This document shows, one piece after another, positions 16,447 through 24,502 of a stretch of 64,000 nt of DNA (position 1 is the first letter of the stretch; each line of letters starts with the position of its first letter). Position numbers and translations under genes: made by a program. The notes under the pieces are model-generated. The model did not search any database, had not been told where the DNA came from, and saw only the letters and a list, made by a program, of their open reading frames with translations. This DNA is from Rhodococcus wratislaviensis (lineage in GTDB: Bacteria > Actinomycetota > Actinomycetes > Mycobacteriales > Mycobacteriaceae), in assembly GCF_900455735.1 (NCBI RefSeq), contig NZ_UAUI01000001.1:248001-312000 (forward strand). The letters are read 5' to 3'.

Positions 16447-16851
16447 TCAGCTCGGATCGTCGTCAGCAACGGTCTTGGGCAGGCCGGTCCCCATCGGGTC
16501 GAGCAGGGCTGTGGTGCGGGAACCCCATCGCTCGTGCGCGGATTGACGGGTCATCCCGGCAGCCTTGCCGATGGTTGCCCACGTCGCTCCCTGAAAGCGC
16601 AGGCCGAGAACGGTTTCGATGCCGTCGAGCCCGGCGGCGAGCTGTATGCGGAGACTCAGCAGATGCCAGGCCAGGGTGCGCTGATCGGGAATGTCCGTGC
16701 CCTGCTCGGCGTCCCATTCCGCCGTGCCGGGCAGCGGCCCGGTGCCGATGATTTCGTCCGCGTGACGGCTTGCTTCGGCGGCCGCAGCCGTTATCACCGC
16801 GCGAGCAGCGGCATCGATATTCGCACTGACGGCACGTTCGACAAGTTCCAT
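16447..16851 (-). CDS. Small HTH regulator (WATIGKAAGMTRQSA type)
   Basis: 134 residues from ATG 16851. The N-terminal half is helical and Ala-rich; the C-terminal half has a helix-turn-helix, FQGATWATIGKAAGMTRQSA followed by HERWG, closely like the HTH of the Clp-N/HTH protein at 27699. Upstream is a perfect inverted repeat (16865-16885) that it probably binds itself. No partner gene is adjacent; function unknown beyond DNA binding. Confidence 0.65.
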   Translation of the reverse strand: MELVERAVSANIDAAARAVITAAAAEASRHADEIIGTGPLPGTAEWDAEQGTDIPDQRTLAWHLLSLRIQLAAGLDGIETVLGLRFQGATWATIGKAAGMTRQSAHERWGSRTTALLDPMGTGLPKTVADDDPS

Positions 16852-16864
16852 GACAACCTCAATT

Positions 16865-16917
16865 CTGTCAGGTACAGCCTGACAGAGGTCCGACTCGGCG
16901 TCAAGGATTACCTGACA
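16865..16917 (-). promoter_or_regulatory. Operator pair upstream of the small HTH regulator
   Basis: CTGTCAGG (16865-16872) and CCTGACAG (16878-16885) form a perfect 8-base inverted repeat with a 5-base spacer. A second, degenerate copy follows: TCAAGG ATTA CCTGACA ending at 16917. Two such sites ahead of a regulator's own start suggest autoregulation. Confidence 0.6.
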
Positions 16918-16981
16918 CGAGGGACTCGCGACCGGACCTGACGTGGATATGGTTGCCACCCATCGTTCGGGCTCGGCCGAA

Positions 16982-17740
16982 TCACCCTGTCGATCCCGCC
17001 CGGAGCAGCGCTGCGAGATGAGTGATGTCGGTCGCGGAAATGTCCCAGCTGCCTGTTGGCGCGAGATCACTGCTCTGGTGAGGTCCGTGTTCGACGGGCC
17101 GGAGAATGAACGCTGTGGCCAGACCCACAGCGTGAGCGGCCTCGAGGTCGTCGTTGTGTGCGGCGGCGAGCATGACTTCGCTCGGGTGAAGACCCAGAAA
17201 CTGCGCTGTGTGCAGGTAGGCCTGGGGATCAGGTTTGTATTTTCGGTTGATGTCGGAGCCGATGATCACGTCCCACGGGATTCCGGCGTTCTTGGCCATG
17301 TCGAGCAGAAGAGAAGTATTGCCGTTCGAGAGCGGGCCGATGATGTAGTCGGTCTTGAGTGCCGTGAGGCCCGGCACGCTGTCGGGCCAGGGGGTGAGCA
17401 CATGCCAGGCGCGCGCGAGCTCGTCGAGCTCTCCGGCATCGTGATTCGTGGGGTCGATGCCCGATTCGCGGAGCGCGAAGTCGAGGTTCTCGCGGTGCAA
17501 GACATCGAGAATCACGAACTCGCGGGTGCCGGAAAGGATGGCTCCCATGGACGGCCGGTAACGGGCGCGCCACCGGTCGGCGAAGGCAAATGCGTCCACC
17601 TCTAGCTCATGGCGCGCCGCGTAGTCCGCGACAGCGGCGGCGATACCGGTGCGCCAGTCGACAACGGTGCCAAAGGTATCGAACAACACGGCGCGAATTT
17701 TGCTTCCCGTCGACGGGGACCGGAACGGCACACCAGCCAT
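16982..17740 (-). CDS. Haloacid dehalogenase type II (HAD superfamily)
   Basis: 252 residues, ATG 17740 with AAAGGA upstream. HAD motif I is AVLFDTFGTVVDWRTG (nucleophile Asp), motif II IGPLSNGN, the conserved Lys and DINRKYKPDPQAYLHTAQFL, and motif III MLAAAHNDDLEAAHAVGLAT. This set matches (S)-2-haloacid dehalogenases, which hydrolyse 2-chloro acids to 2-hydroxy acids. Substrate range is not readable from sequence. It stands alone on the minus strand. Confidence 0.85.
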   Translation of the reverse strand: MAGVPFRSPSTGSKIRAVLFDTFGTVVDWRTGIAAAVADYAARHELEVDAFAFADRWRARYRPSMGAILSGTREFVILDVLHRENLDFALRESGIDPTNHDAGELDELARAWHVLTPWPDSVPGLTALKTDYIIGPLSNGNTSLLLDMAKNAGIPWDVIIGSDINRKYKPDPQAYLHTAQFLGLHPSEVMLAAAHNDDLEAAHAVGLATAFILRPVEHGPHQSSDLAPTGSWDISATDITHLAALLRAGSTG

Positions 17741-17841
17741 GGGCGTCCTTTCGACTCGAACGTACGACGTGGCATCACAATAGTGCCGTCATGCAAGGCC
17801 GTCGGCGAATCGAACGGAGCGCTCGTGGGGCAGCGCCGGCT

Positions 17842-18066
17842 TCAGTAGCGGGAGTAGTGCTGTCCACTCACCTGCTCACCGGCGCAGATGCACTTACGGT
17901 CGAGGCTTCGCGCCGAGGTCACGGCACAGAAGCGAATCCCGAGCGCATCGTGGGAATCAGCGGTGTGTGGGCACGCCGTGCACGACTCCGCCGATTCCAG
18001 CGCCGGCGTGGGACTCGGTGACTCGGTGACGAGGAAATCTGACACTTCAGTCGGGTTCGACGCCAT
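17842..18066 (-). CDS. RGCVC family small Cys-rich protein
   Basis: 74 residues from ATG 18066 (GGAG upstream); longer in-frame starts exist at 18126 and 18141. The conserved part is CTACPHTADSHDALGIRFC followed by SARSLDRKCICAG, the RGCVC-family pattern with four spaced cysteines and a histidine, likely a zinc knuckle. Function unknown; these small proteins are common in actinomycetes. Confidence 0.65.
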   Translation of the reverse strand: MASNPTEVSDFLVTESPSPTPALESAESCTACPHTADSHDALGIRFCAVTSARSLDRKCICAGEQVSGQHYSRY

Positions 18067-18220
18067 GGCGGCGCTCCAGTTCTCGGCCCTTCGACTGCAG
18101 GCCGGTGTGGGCGCCGAGGACGACATGGCATGACCGCGCATATTCGAATAACCCTCGACATCCCCTACGCTACTCCCCCCACCGCCCAACCCCCTCCGAT
18201 CCCCGGGTGATTGTCAGCCG

Positions 18221-19043
18221 TCAGGGATCGTCCGGCGCTGCGGGGAGCGTGACGACCTGAGCGGCATACGTGAGACCCGCACCGAATCCGATGAGCAGTG
18301 CGGTGTCTCCCGCGTGTGCTCGACCGGTCCGCAGGAGCGTCTCCACGGCCAGCGGGACGGAGGCCGCGGACGTGTTTCCAGCATCGACGATGTCGCGGGC
18401 GACCACCGTGCTCGGTAGCAGTTTCGGGCGCTTGGAGATCGCTTCGGTGATGCGCAGATTGGCCTGATGCGGGATGAACGCATCCAACTGTTCCACCGTG
18501 ACGCCGGCTCGGTCCAGGGCTGCTCGTGCAATCTTCTCCATTTCGACGGTGGCCCAGCGAAACACAGCCGGACCGTTGATTCACCCACGGGTGTGGCCCC
18601 GTGGGATTGTCACGAAACTCCGTCCAGGACAGTTCCTGCGCTAGGACGTGGGCGAGCGAGCCGTCCGAGCCCCATTCCACCGGTCCGATTCCTGCCTGTG
18701 ATGAAGCACCGACCACGACAGCACCCGCGCCGTCGGCGAAGATGAATGCAGTCGACTTGTCCGTGAGGTCGACGAATTCGCTGGCACGCTCGCAGCCGAT
18801 CTGGTCGGCGGACACCTGCGAAGCCCGCAGAGCGTCCCGTCCCGCGGCCATGTCGATCACCGTTTCGTCCGGCCCGGCGAATCGCCGGTTTCGGATGCGG
18901 GATCGGACTCGGATCCATTCGTCGGTGGAATCGATCTGCCGGCAGATCTCGTCATTGGTCACCACCCGCTCCGGCCGGTAGACACCCAACCCCAGAATGG
19001 AACTGTGTTGTAGCTCTTCTGCATTGGCTATCGAAGCAGTCAT
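18221..19043 (-). pseudogene. Decayed 3-oxoacyl-ACP synthase III (fabH-like)
   Basis: Three pieces of a KAS III can be read. From ATG 19043 the N-terminus is intact (SSILGLGVYRPERVVTNDEI, DSTDEWIRVRSRIRNRRFAG). After ...SADQIG (about 18800) it jumps straight to FVDLTDKSTAFIFADGAGAV, so roughly 80-100 residues including the active-site Cys region are missing. Near 18574-18585 the frame is lost; the rest continues in another frame as FRWATVEMEKIARAALDRAG, FIPHQANLRI (catalytic His) and DAGNTSAASVPLA (catalytic Asn), ending at 18221. The product cannot be an active condensing enzyme. Confidence 0.85.
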
Positions 19044-19241
19044 GGGCTTCTCCGCTGTTGCACCCGCGACATTCATCGGTGGCATCCGCCGGGTGGGATT
19101 GCCATCCAGTGTCGGCGTGAGCCGCGGCCCGAGACAGCCACCCTGGGGTGGGATGACGGCACCCCTCCCTGTGTCGGCGACCGATCGCCGGCCAACCGGC
19201 GAGGTAGCCGAGTAGAAATCGCACACTTCCGCCCCGAGCCC

Positions 19242-20132
19242 GTGGGTCCGACAATAGGGAGCGTGAGTTCTCGACCTTCCGCCGCAGAGTGGGCGCTGAG
19301 TCAGGTCCATGCCGTGCGTGACGATCCTGCAGCCCGTCACGAGCTCATCGCCCGTACCTATCACGGTCCGATCGGCAGCGCACCCCGGCACCTGCCGTTC
19401 CGTCGGGCGGCTTTGTCGTTCATGCGCTGGCAGATTCGCCGCGGCGTGCTGGCGCCGCTCGGTGCAATGCCGCCCGGAAGTCCGTGGTGGCGAGCGGTCA
19501 ACGAGCGGCTGATCCGCGACGGCTGCGAGGCTGTTGCCCGGAGCGGCGGAATGGGAGGGACGCCGTCCTCGCACACGGTCGATCTGTGGATGCGGTTCGT
19601 CGCCGATCCGACCGCACGCACGTGGTACCGCGCCCACAATGCGAGCATCGCCTCCGCCTACCTGGACCATCGCGACCTTGCCTGCACCGAGAGCCGTCCG
19701 GAGCGCTTCTTTCTCAACGTCGTACTGCTCCGTGTTCTCTATGCCCATGCCTTGGTCGCGGCGCCGCGACTGGCGCTCGGGCCGCTCGCGCCTGCCGGTC
19801 CTCTTCTGGGAGATCCCCGCCTCTCGATGACCGGGATCTTCCTGTCCCTCTCTCGGGTCCTCCCCGACCGATATCCCCTCGGGGACGACGTCGCGGCATA
19901 TGTCGCCGCTGAGCACAACGTCGGCGAGATGCTGGATTACGGCCTGATCGGGCCGCGACTGCAGCGATTGTACGAATGGTCAGCCGAAAAACTCGACGAG
20001 CCGGGGCTACTCGACTGCATTTGTGACGGTAGTCCGACGTACGCCTGGTCCTACGCTGATTGCGAGGTTTGGCATCCGGCGACCCCCGCCGCCACGATTC
20101 GCGCGGTTCGGCGGATATTGCCGGCAAAATAG
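19242..20132 (+). CDS. Conserved protein of unknown function
   Basis: 296 residues from GTG 19242 (GTG 19263 is an alternative; neither has a good ribosome site). Mostly helical and Arg/Ala-rich with many Trp and His residues, e.g. RRAALSFMRWQIRRGVLAPL, TPSSHTVDLWMRFVADPTAR and AAYVAAEHNVGEMLDYGLIG. No signal peptide and no convincing membrane segment. I do not recognise a domain. It follows the dead fabH-like gene in divergent orientation. Confidence 0.6.
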   Translation: MGPTIGSVSSRPSAAEWALSQVHAVRDDPAARHELIARTYHGPIGSAPRHLPFRRAALSFMRWQIRRGVLAPLGAMPPGSPWWRAVNERLIRDGCEAVARSGGMGGTPSSHTVDLWMRFVADPTARTWYRAHNASIASAYLDHRDLACTESRPERFFLNVVLLRVLYAHALVAAPRLALGPLAPAGPLLGDPRLSMTGIFLSLSRVLPDRYPLGDDVAAYVAAEHNVGEMLDYGLIGPRLQRLYEWSAEKLDEPGLLDCICDGSPTYAWSYADCEVWHPATPAATIRAVRRILPAK

Positions 20133-20201
20133 GGGTCGGCCTCGCCGCCGGCCGGATTCGGACCGGACGCGGCGGAGTCGCTCGAGAAGTACAGTGCACC
20201 G

Positions 20202-20354
20202 ATGACGGTGCGCGAAGGCCGAGTAGTGCTGCTCGACGAGGCAGGCACCCAGGTCGGCACTGCGGCCGAAGCGACGGTACATACCTCGGCGACACCGCTG
20301 CACCTTGCGTTTCCGCACACTTCGGAACTGCCACCAGCGGCACGCACAGCGTGA
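20202..20354 (+). pseudogene. N-terminal fragment of isopentenyl-diphosphate isomerase (idi)
   Basis: A 50-codon reading frame whose first 37 residues look like the start of type I IPP isomerase: VREGRVVLLDEAGTQVGTA, then ATVHTSATPLHLAF. After LHLAF the similarity stops abruptly and a stop follows at 20352; the Nudix core with the catalytic Cys and Glu residues is missing. This is the stump of an idi gene cut just before the partition module at 20571. Confidence 0.7.
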
Positions 20355-20570
20355 ACCGCTCAACGCAAGCGGCGGGAATCTCTGTCTCGGTCAGGAGCTC
20401 GGGCGTTCGAACACATCGGTAGCTGGACACCGATCGCTCCGGCACACGGCTCGACCTTGTGATGATCCGGTCCTCGGCGTTGTACCTCTATCGGCGGGTC
20501 ATCCGCGTGCCTCGACCAAGTTAAGTATCTTGAGCTACGTCATTATATTTACACGAAGGGACAGGCCCAC

Positions 20571-21344
20571 ATGACCCGCACCATCGCAGTGGTCAACCAT
20601 AAAGGCGGCTCCACCAAAACCACGAGCGCGGTCAACCTCGCCCAAGCCCTCGTCGAAGCCGGCTACACCGTCCGCGTCGTCGACCTCGACCCACAATGCA
20701 ACGCCACCACCTGGCTCGGCGCCACACCCGAAGCCGTCGACAACGATGTCCTGTCGGTACTCATGCTGGTGGCGAGCATCGAAGAAGCCACCACCATCAC
20801 CGCGTCCGGGATCCACCTCGTTCCTGCCACCAAGGAACTCGATTCCGTCGGTCCCTACTTCCTCAAGAAGCCCGGTGCACACGGCATCCTGCGCAAAACC
20901 CTCGCCAGCGCCCCCGAAGTCGACTTCAATCTCCTCGACTGCCCCGGCGACTTCGACCACCTGACGATCAGCGCACTCGTCGCCTGCACCGAAGTGCTCG
21001 CCGCTGTCATGACGGGAGCCATGGAACTCGAAGCGCTCATGCGGATCGAGAATTACATCACTCAGCAGGTCGAACTGCTCAACCCCACTGCACGGCTCAA
21101 TCACATCCTGTGCGGCCGCGTCGAACTCGGCCAGGTCATCGACCAGCAGGTCCTCGCCGCGCTCCGCGAGACCTACCCCGACCAGACGATGCGCACCATC
21201 ATCCCGAAGTCCGTCCGTGTCAGCGAAAGCTACAGCGCCGAAGAACCCGTCGTCAGGTGGGCACCGTCCTCCTCCGCGGCCCGCGCCTACCGCGACGCCG
21301 CCCAAGAACTCGTCGAAAGGACCTCTGATGAGCGCGACACGTAA
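20571..21344 (+). CDS. ParA family partition ATPase
   Basis: 257 residues. Deviant Walker A motif NHKGGSTKTTSAVNLAQAL (residues ~9-27) with the signature lysine, A' region VVDLDPQCNATTWLG and Walker B-like FNLLDCPGDFDHLTISALVA. This is the small plasmid/integrative-element type without an N-terminal HTH. The 50 bases before it are notably AT-rich and probably hold the promoter. It overlaps the next gene by 17 bases; together they look like a partition cassette. Confidence 0.88.
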   Translation: MTRTIAVVNHKGGSTKTTSAVNLAQALVEAGYTVRVVDLDPQCNATTWLGATPEAVDNDVLSVLMLVASIEEATTITASGIHLVPATKELDSVGPYFLKKPGAHGILRKTLASAPEVDFNLLDCPGDFDHLTISALVACTEVLAAVMTGAMELEALMRIENYITQQVELLNPTARLNHILCGRVELGQVIDQQVLAALRETYPDQTMRTIIPKSVRVSESYSAEEPVVRWAPSSSAARAYRDAAQELVERTSDERDT

Positions 21345-21495
21345 ACCCGGACTCGCCAACAACCCCCTCGAACGCCGCCACCAGGCCCGCACAGGCGCCC
21401 ACCAGGACGGGACGTACTCGAGAACCCGTCGCAAGGACCTCCTCACGAGCGTGACACGTAAACCCGGACTCGCCAGCAACCCCCTCGAACGCCGC
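21305..21495 (+). repeat. Direct duplication across the parA end and partner start
   Basis: About 74 bases are repeated: 21305-21378 and 21421-21495, differing at only a few positions and one indel. Each copy spans an AAGGACC ribosome site, the start region and the first ~16 codons (TRKPGLANNPLERR / TRKPGLASNPLERR). Copy 1 keeps the ATG at 21328; in copy 2 the equivalent codon is ACG (21445). The start-to-start shift is 117 bases, so the reading frame is preserved. Confidence 0.8.
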
Positions 21496-21846
21496 AAGCC
21501 ACGACTGCCGAACCTCGTCGAACAGTGCGTGGACGTCGCTCGAGAAGCAGCCACCGTCGCCGAACCCCAACCGGGGCCGGTGGGCCTCGGCGAGGAAAAG
21601 AAGACCACCACACGGGTCCCCGCAGACAAGAAGCAGGAATCCGTCTGCATCAACCGCGCCAAGGTCGAGAACGGCAAGAATGCCGTCGCGGCCATCGGCC
21701 ACATCGCCGGTGCCCCCGACAGTTGGTCCGACCTCGTCGACGAAGCCCTGGCCCACTACCTCGCCGTTCTCGAACGCAAATACAACAATGGCGAGCCTTT
21801 CCCGCCGCGCAACGCCGAACTCGTCCGGGGACCACGCGTCAACTAG
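21328..21846 (+). CDS. ParA partner, ParB-like small DNA-binding protein
   Basis: 172 residues from ATG 21328, 17 bases inside parA. The N-terminus contains the motif RKPGLANNPLERR twice, about 39 residues apart, owing to a tandem duplication. The C-terminal part (INRAKVENGKNAVAAIGHI, then WSDLVDEALAHYLAVLERKY) looks like a ribbon-helix-helix-type or small centromere-binding domain. No classical ParB nuclease/HTH region is seen. Role as the centromere-binding partner is inferred from position. Confidence 0.65.
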   Translation: MSATRKPGLANNPLERRHQARTGAHQDGTYSRTRRKDLLTSVTRKPGLASNPLERRKPRLPNLVEQCVDVAREAATVAEPQPGPVGLGEEKKTTTRVPADKKQESVCINRAKVENGKNAVAAIGHIAGAPDSWSDLVDEALAHYLAVLERKYNNGEPFPPRNAELVRGPRVN

Positions 21847-22235
21847 CCCGCCCAGGAGCAGCCACAATGACATGGAGACCGACCGGCTCATACGTCGCCT
21901 CGGATCAGTAAAACCCCTCGTCGCGTGGGCCGATCGGTAGAGCCGTCACCAGGTACAGCGGCCCGCCCTTCGAGTCCTCGGACACCAGAGCACGACGATT
22001 CCGGGGAGGGCCGACACCACAAGGGCGAGGATCCACGAAGGAGGAATAGTCACGACCTGTGGATCGGCGGGCCACCCCTTTCCCTGCCTGCCGTGTTGCC
22101 GACCACGCTTTGCTGTGTTCGAGTTCTGGGCGGCATCCGGGGCGGCCGGACGCCAAGAGTCGAACGGCGATGAGTTTCGCCGAGCTTTCCTGTCTGTATC
22201 CACAGACCCGATCAACCGCACCCGAGGAGAGCATC
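21847..22235. other. Gene-poor stretch between the partition cassette and a reductase
   Basis: No convincing gene in 389 bases. A good AGGAG followed by ATG at 21867 opens a frame of only 14 codons, stopping at 21911, which may be the truncated start of a third gene of the par operon. The rest shows no long frame with normal codon use. Confidence 0.5.
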
Positions 22236-22814
22236 ATGACCGCCACTTACACCTTCGACGTCTTTTCCAGCCTCGACGGCTACGGCGGCATCAGCGGCGG
22301 CGACTGGGGTGGCTACTGGGGCAAGCAAGGCCCCGAGTTGCTCGACCACCGCCTTGCCTTGTACGAGACAGAACAGCGGATGGTCTTCGGGGCCAACACC
22401 TATCGGACGTTCACGCAGCTGCTGGCCTCGAGCACCGAGGAGTCGGTGCGCGACCCATGGGTCACTCGGATGAGGAGCCTGCCGGCAACGGTCGTGTCGA
22501 CCACCCTGCAGGGACCTCTCGACTGGCCGGACGCGACCGTCGTGAGCGGTGACGCGGTCGACGTCGTCGCCCGGCTCAAGCAGGAGTCCGAGGTGCCGTT
22601 GCGCTCGCACGGCAGCCTGTCGATGAACCGGGCGCTGATGGCCGCCGGCCTGGTCGACCGCCTGCAGGTGACGCTCTTCCCTGTGATCACAGGTCAGACC
22701 GGTGATGACCCGATCTTCCAGGGTGCGGCCGACTTCGACCTCGAGCTGATCGAGAGCCGGACACTCGACGGCAACATCCAAGAGCTCGTCTACCAGCCCA
22801 CCCTGCATGTCTGA
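22236..22814 (+). CDS. Dihydrofolate reductase-like (RibD C-terminal type) protein
   Basis: 192 residues from ATG 22236, with GAGGAG seven bases upstream. It has the RibD_C/DHFR-like pattern: FDVFSSLDGYGG near the start, MVFGANTYRTF, LPATVVSTTL, VPLRSHGSLSMNRALMAAGL and DRLQVTLFPVITG. Such proteins are NADPH-dependent reductases of unknown substrate, distinct from folate DHFR. Single gene; codon use is slightly less GC-biased than its neighbours. Confidence 0.8.
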   Translation: MTATYTFDVFSSLDGYGGISGGDWGGYWGKQGPELLDHRLALYETEQRMVFGANTYRTFTQLLASSTEESVRDPWVTRMRSLPATVVSTTLQGPLDWPDATVVSGDAVDVVARLKQESEVPLRSHGSLSMNRALMAAGLVDRLQVTLFPVITGQTGDDPIFQGAADFDLELIESRTLDGNIQELVYQPTLHV

Positions 22815-22926
22815 GTCCGTCCATGTACCCACCCCGTCAAGCAGCCGACCTGACCTGGAAAGTTCCCTCTGACCGGCATGCCGCGATCGGGTGTTGTGGT
22901 GGATGCAAGTGATAGAACTTCTAGCC

Positions 22927-23442
22927 ATGATCCTCCCGAAGGTCCGAGACCCTCGCTTCGTCACCGTCCGCCGCGGTGGGACCCTCACCGACTCGGATCA
23001 CCAGCTTCTGGCCCTGTGGGCAGCATCGTGCGCGGAGCACGTCCTACACCTGTTCGAGTCGACTCGGCCTGACGACCCACGACCGCGTCAGGCGATCGAG
23101 CACGCCCGCGCTTGGGTGCGCGGGGAGGTCAGGATGATGCAGGCCCGCGCGGCGGGCGGCCATGCGATGGGCGCGGCCAGGGACCTGCGTGGTGCAGCAC
23201 GGCACGCTGCATACGCTGCGGGGCAGGCCGGAGCTGTCGCGCACGTTGCAGCGCATGAACTCGGTGCTGCCGCCTATGCGATCAAAGCCGCGCGTGCTGC
23301 CGCGCCGGAGGGTGAGGGCGAGGCGGCAGGACGACGTGAATGCCGGTGGCAGCGTGACCAGCTCCCTGAAGCGATTCGCGAGCTCGTACTCGACGACCAG
23401 CGATTGCGGAACGACATCTGCTGGTCAGTGTTCGACTGCTGA
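22927..23442 (+). CDS. Immunity-like protein (Imm-5 type)
   Basis: 171 residues from ATG 22927. The pattern RDPRFVTVRRGGTLTDSDHQ, LLALWAASCAEHVLHLFE, RPRQAIEHARAWVRGE and the Ala/His-rich helices AAYAAGQAGAVAHVAAHELG match the all-helical Imm-5 family of predicted immunity proteins in polymorphic toxin systems. No toxin or secretion gene is adjacent, so it is an orphan here. The ending (RNDICWSVFDC) is unusual. Start has no clear ribosome site. Confidence 0.62.
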   Translation: MILPKVRDPRFVTVRRGGTLTDSDHQLLALWAASCAEHVLHLFESTRPDDPRPRQAIEHARAWVRGEVRMMQARAAGGHAMGAARDLRGAARHAAYAAGQAGAVAHVAAHELGAAAYAIKAARAAAPEGEGEAAGRRECRWQRDQLPEAIRELVLDDQRLRNDICWSVFDC

Positions 23443-23669
23443 GGGCGCCAGCGCCGTCCGCAATCCTGTCCTCCTGGGGTATGGCTCGAGGCGCCGGTGA
23501 CCGGGCAGGCCCAGCTACGGGTGATCTTCCAGGTACCGTCCTCAGCGACGCGCGCCACCGGACTCACATCACTTCCCTGTCGATACTCACGGGTTCGGTG
23601 GTGACCGACCCCGCCAGGTTTCCTCGAGACGAGTGTGCCTGTGAGCGTTCGTACATCCTCCAGCCCGCG

Positions 23670-24392
23670 TCAGTCGACGACAGCGCCCCCGGTGAGGTTG
23701 ATCTCGGTCGCGGTCATCGTCGAGGCCCAGTCGGAGGCGGCGAAGACGGCAGCGTTCGCGACATCGGCGTAGCTCGGGCGACGCGGCAGCAGCAGACGGG
23801 TGGCGTCCGGGTCGGGCTCGCCCGGTTTCGGGGAGCCCGGCGACAGCAGCCAGGCGACACGGACACCCCGCGGACCGAGCTCGGCGGCGAGCTGCCGGCA
23901 CAGGCCGGCGAGTGCGGCCCACGCGACGTGGGAGCCACCGAGGTTCGGAATCGCCTCCCGTCCGCCGGCCATGACGAGGATGACGCCGGTGCCGCGTCCC
24001 ACCATGTGGCGCGCAGCGGCCGTCGCCACGGTGAAGGTCGACGTGACCGCCTTGGCGACCGGCTGCATGACGTCACCGACCTGCATGTCGACGAGCGGCG
24101 TGCCTTGGATGTCGTCGTTGAAGGTGGCGTTGAAGCAGACGTCGATGCCGCCGCTCTTGTCCGCCACCGCCGCGGCATGTCGTTCAACCGCGTTCCGGTC
24201 CACCGCGTCGAGAACAGCGACGTGGGCAGTCCCGCCCTCGTCCCTGATGCGGTGGGCGACGTCCTCGAGTGTGGCTCGCGTGCGTCCGGTGAGGTGCACC
24301 TCAGCGCCTTCCCGCGCATACGCCCGCGCGACCGCGGAGCCGACGGCGCCACTTCCACCGTGGACGATCGTGGTGCGGTTCTGCAGCAGCAT
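23670..24392 (-). CDS. SDR-fold protein lacking the catalytic Tyr-Lys pair
   Basis: 240 residues. The Rossmann start is HGGSGAVGSAVARAYAREGA and the SDR fold continues to the typical C-terminal ATEINLTGGAVVD. At the active site the expected Y-x-x-x-K is replaced: GGSHVAWAALAGLCRQLAAE puts Ser and Trp where Tyr and Lys should be, and the catalytic Ser strand reads ILVMAGGREA. It may bind a dinucleotide without being a normal dehydrogenase. It runs in the same direction as the aldo/keto reductase at 24503, 110 bases apart. Confidence 0.78.
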   Translation of the reverse strand: MLLQNRTTIVHGGSGAVGSAVARAYAREGAEVHLTGRTRATLEDVAHRIRDEGGTAHVAVLDAVDRNAVERHAAAVADKSGGIDVCFNATFNDDIQGTPLVDMQVGDVMQPVAKAVTSTFTVATAAARHMVGRGTGVILVMAGGREAIPNLGGSHVAWAALAGLCRQLAAELGPRGVRVAWLLSPGSPKPGEPDPDATRLLLPRRPSYADVANAAVFAASDWASTMTATEINLTGGAVVD

Positions 24393-24502
24393 TACTCATC
24401 CGCCTTCCGTCGCTCGCGTACCAGCGTAGGACCGCGCAAGGTAGGACCGCGCGAGATTCCGGACTTCATCGGTGCTGCAGGTAGGTGCTGAGCGTCGGCC
24501 CA

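Noticed and set aside
18165-19916. Long minus-strand frame of 583 codons
   Set aside because: It only passes through the decayed fabH-like remnant and the antisense of the gene at 19242; the Arg/His-rich ends have no normal protein character.
21867-21911. 14-codon frame with a good AGGAG
   Set aside because: Too short to claim as a gene; noted as a possible truncated third par-operon gene.
20133-22235. Insertion sequence or transposase at the partition island
   Set aside because: No transposase motifs, terminal inverted repeats or target duplications were found around the parA cassette.
22212-22988. 258-codon minus-strand frame
   Set aside because: Antisense to the DHFR-like gene, with shadow composition.
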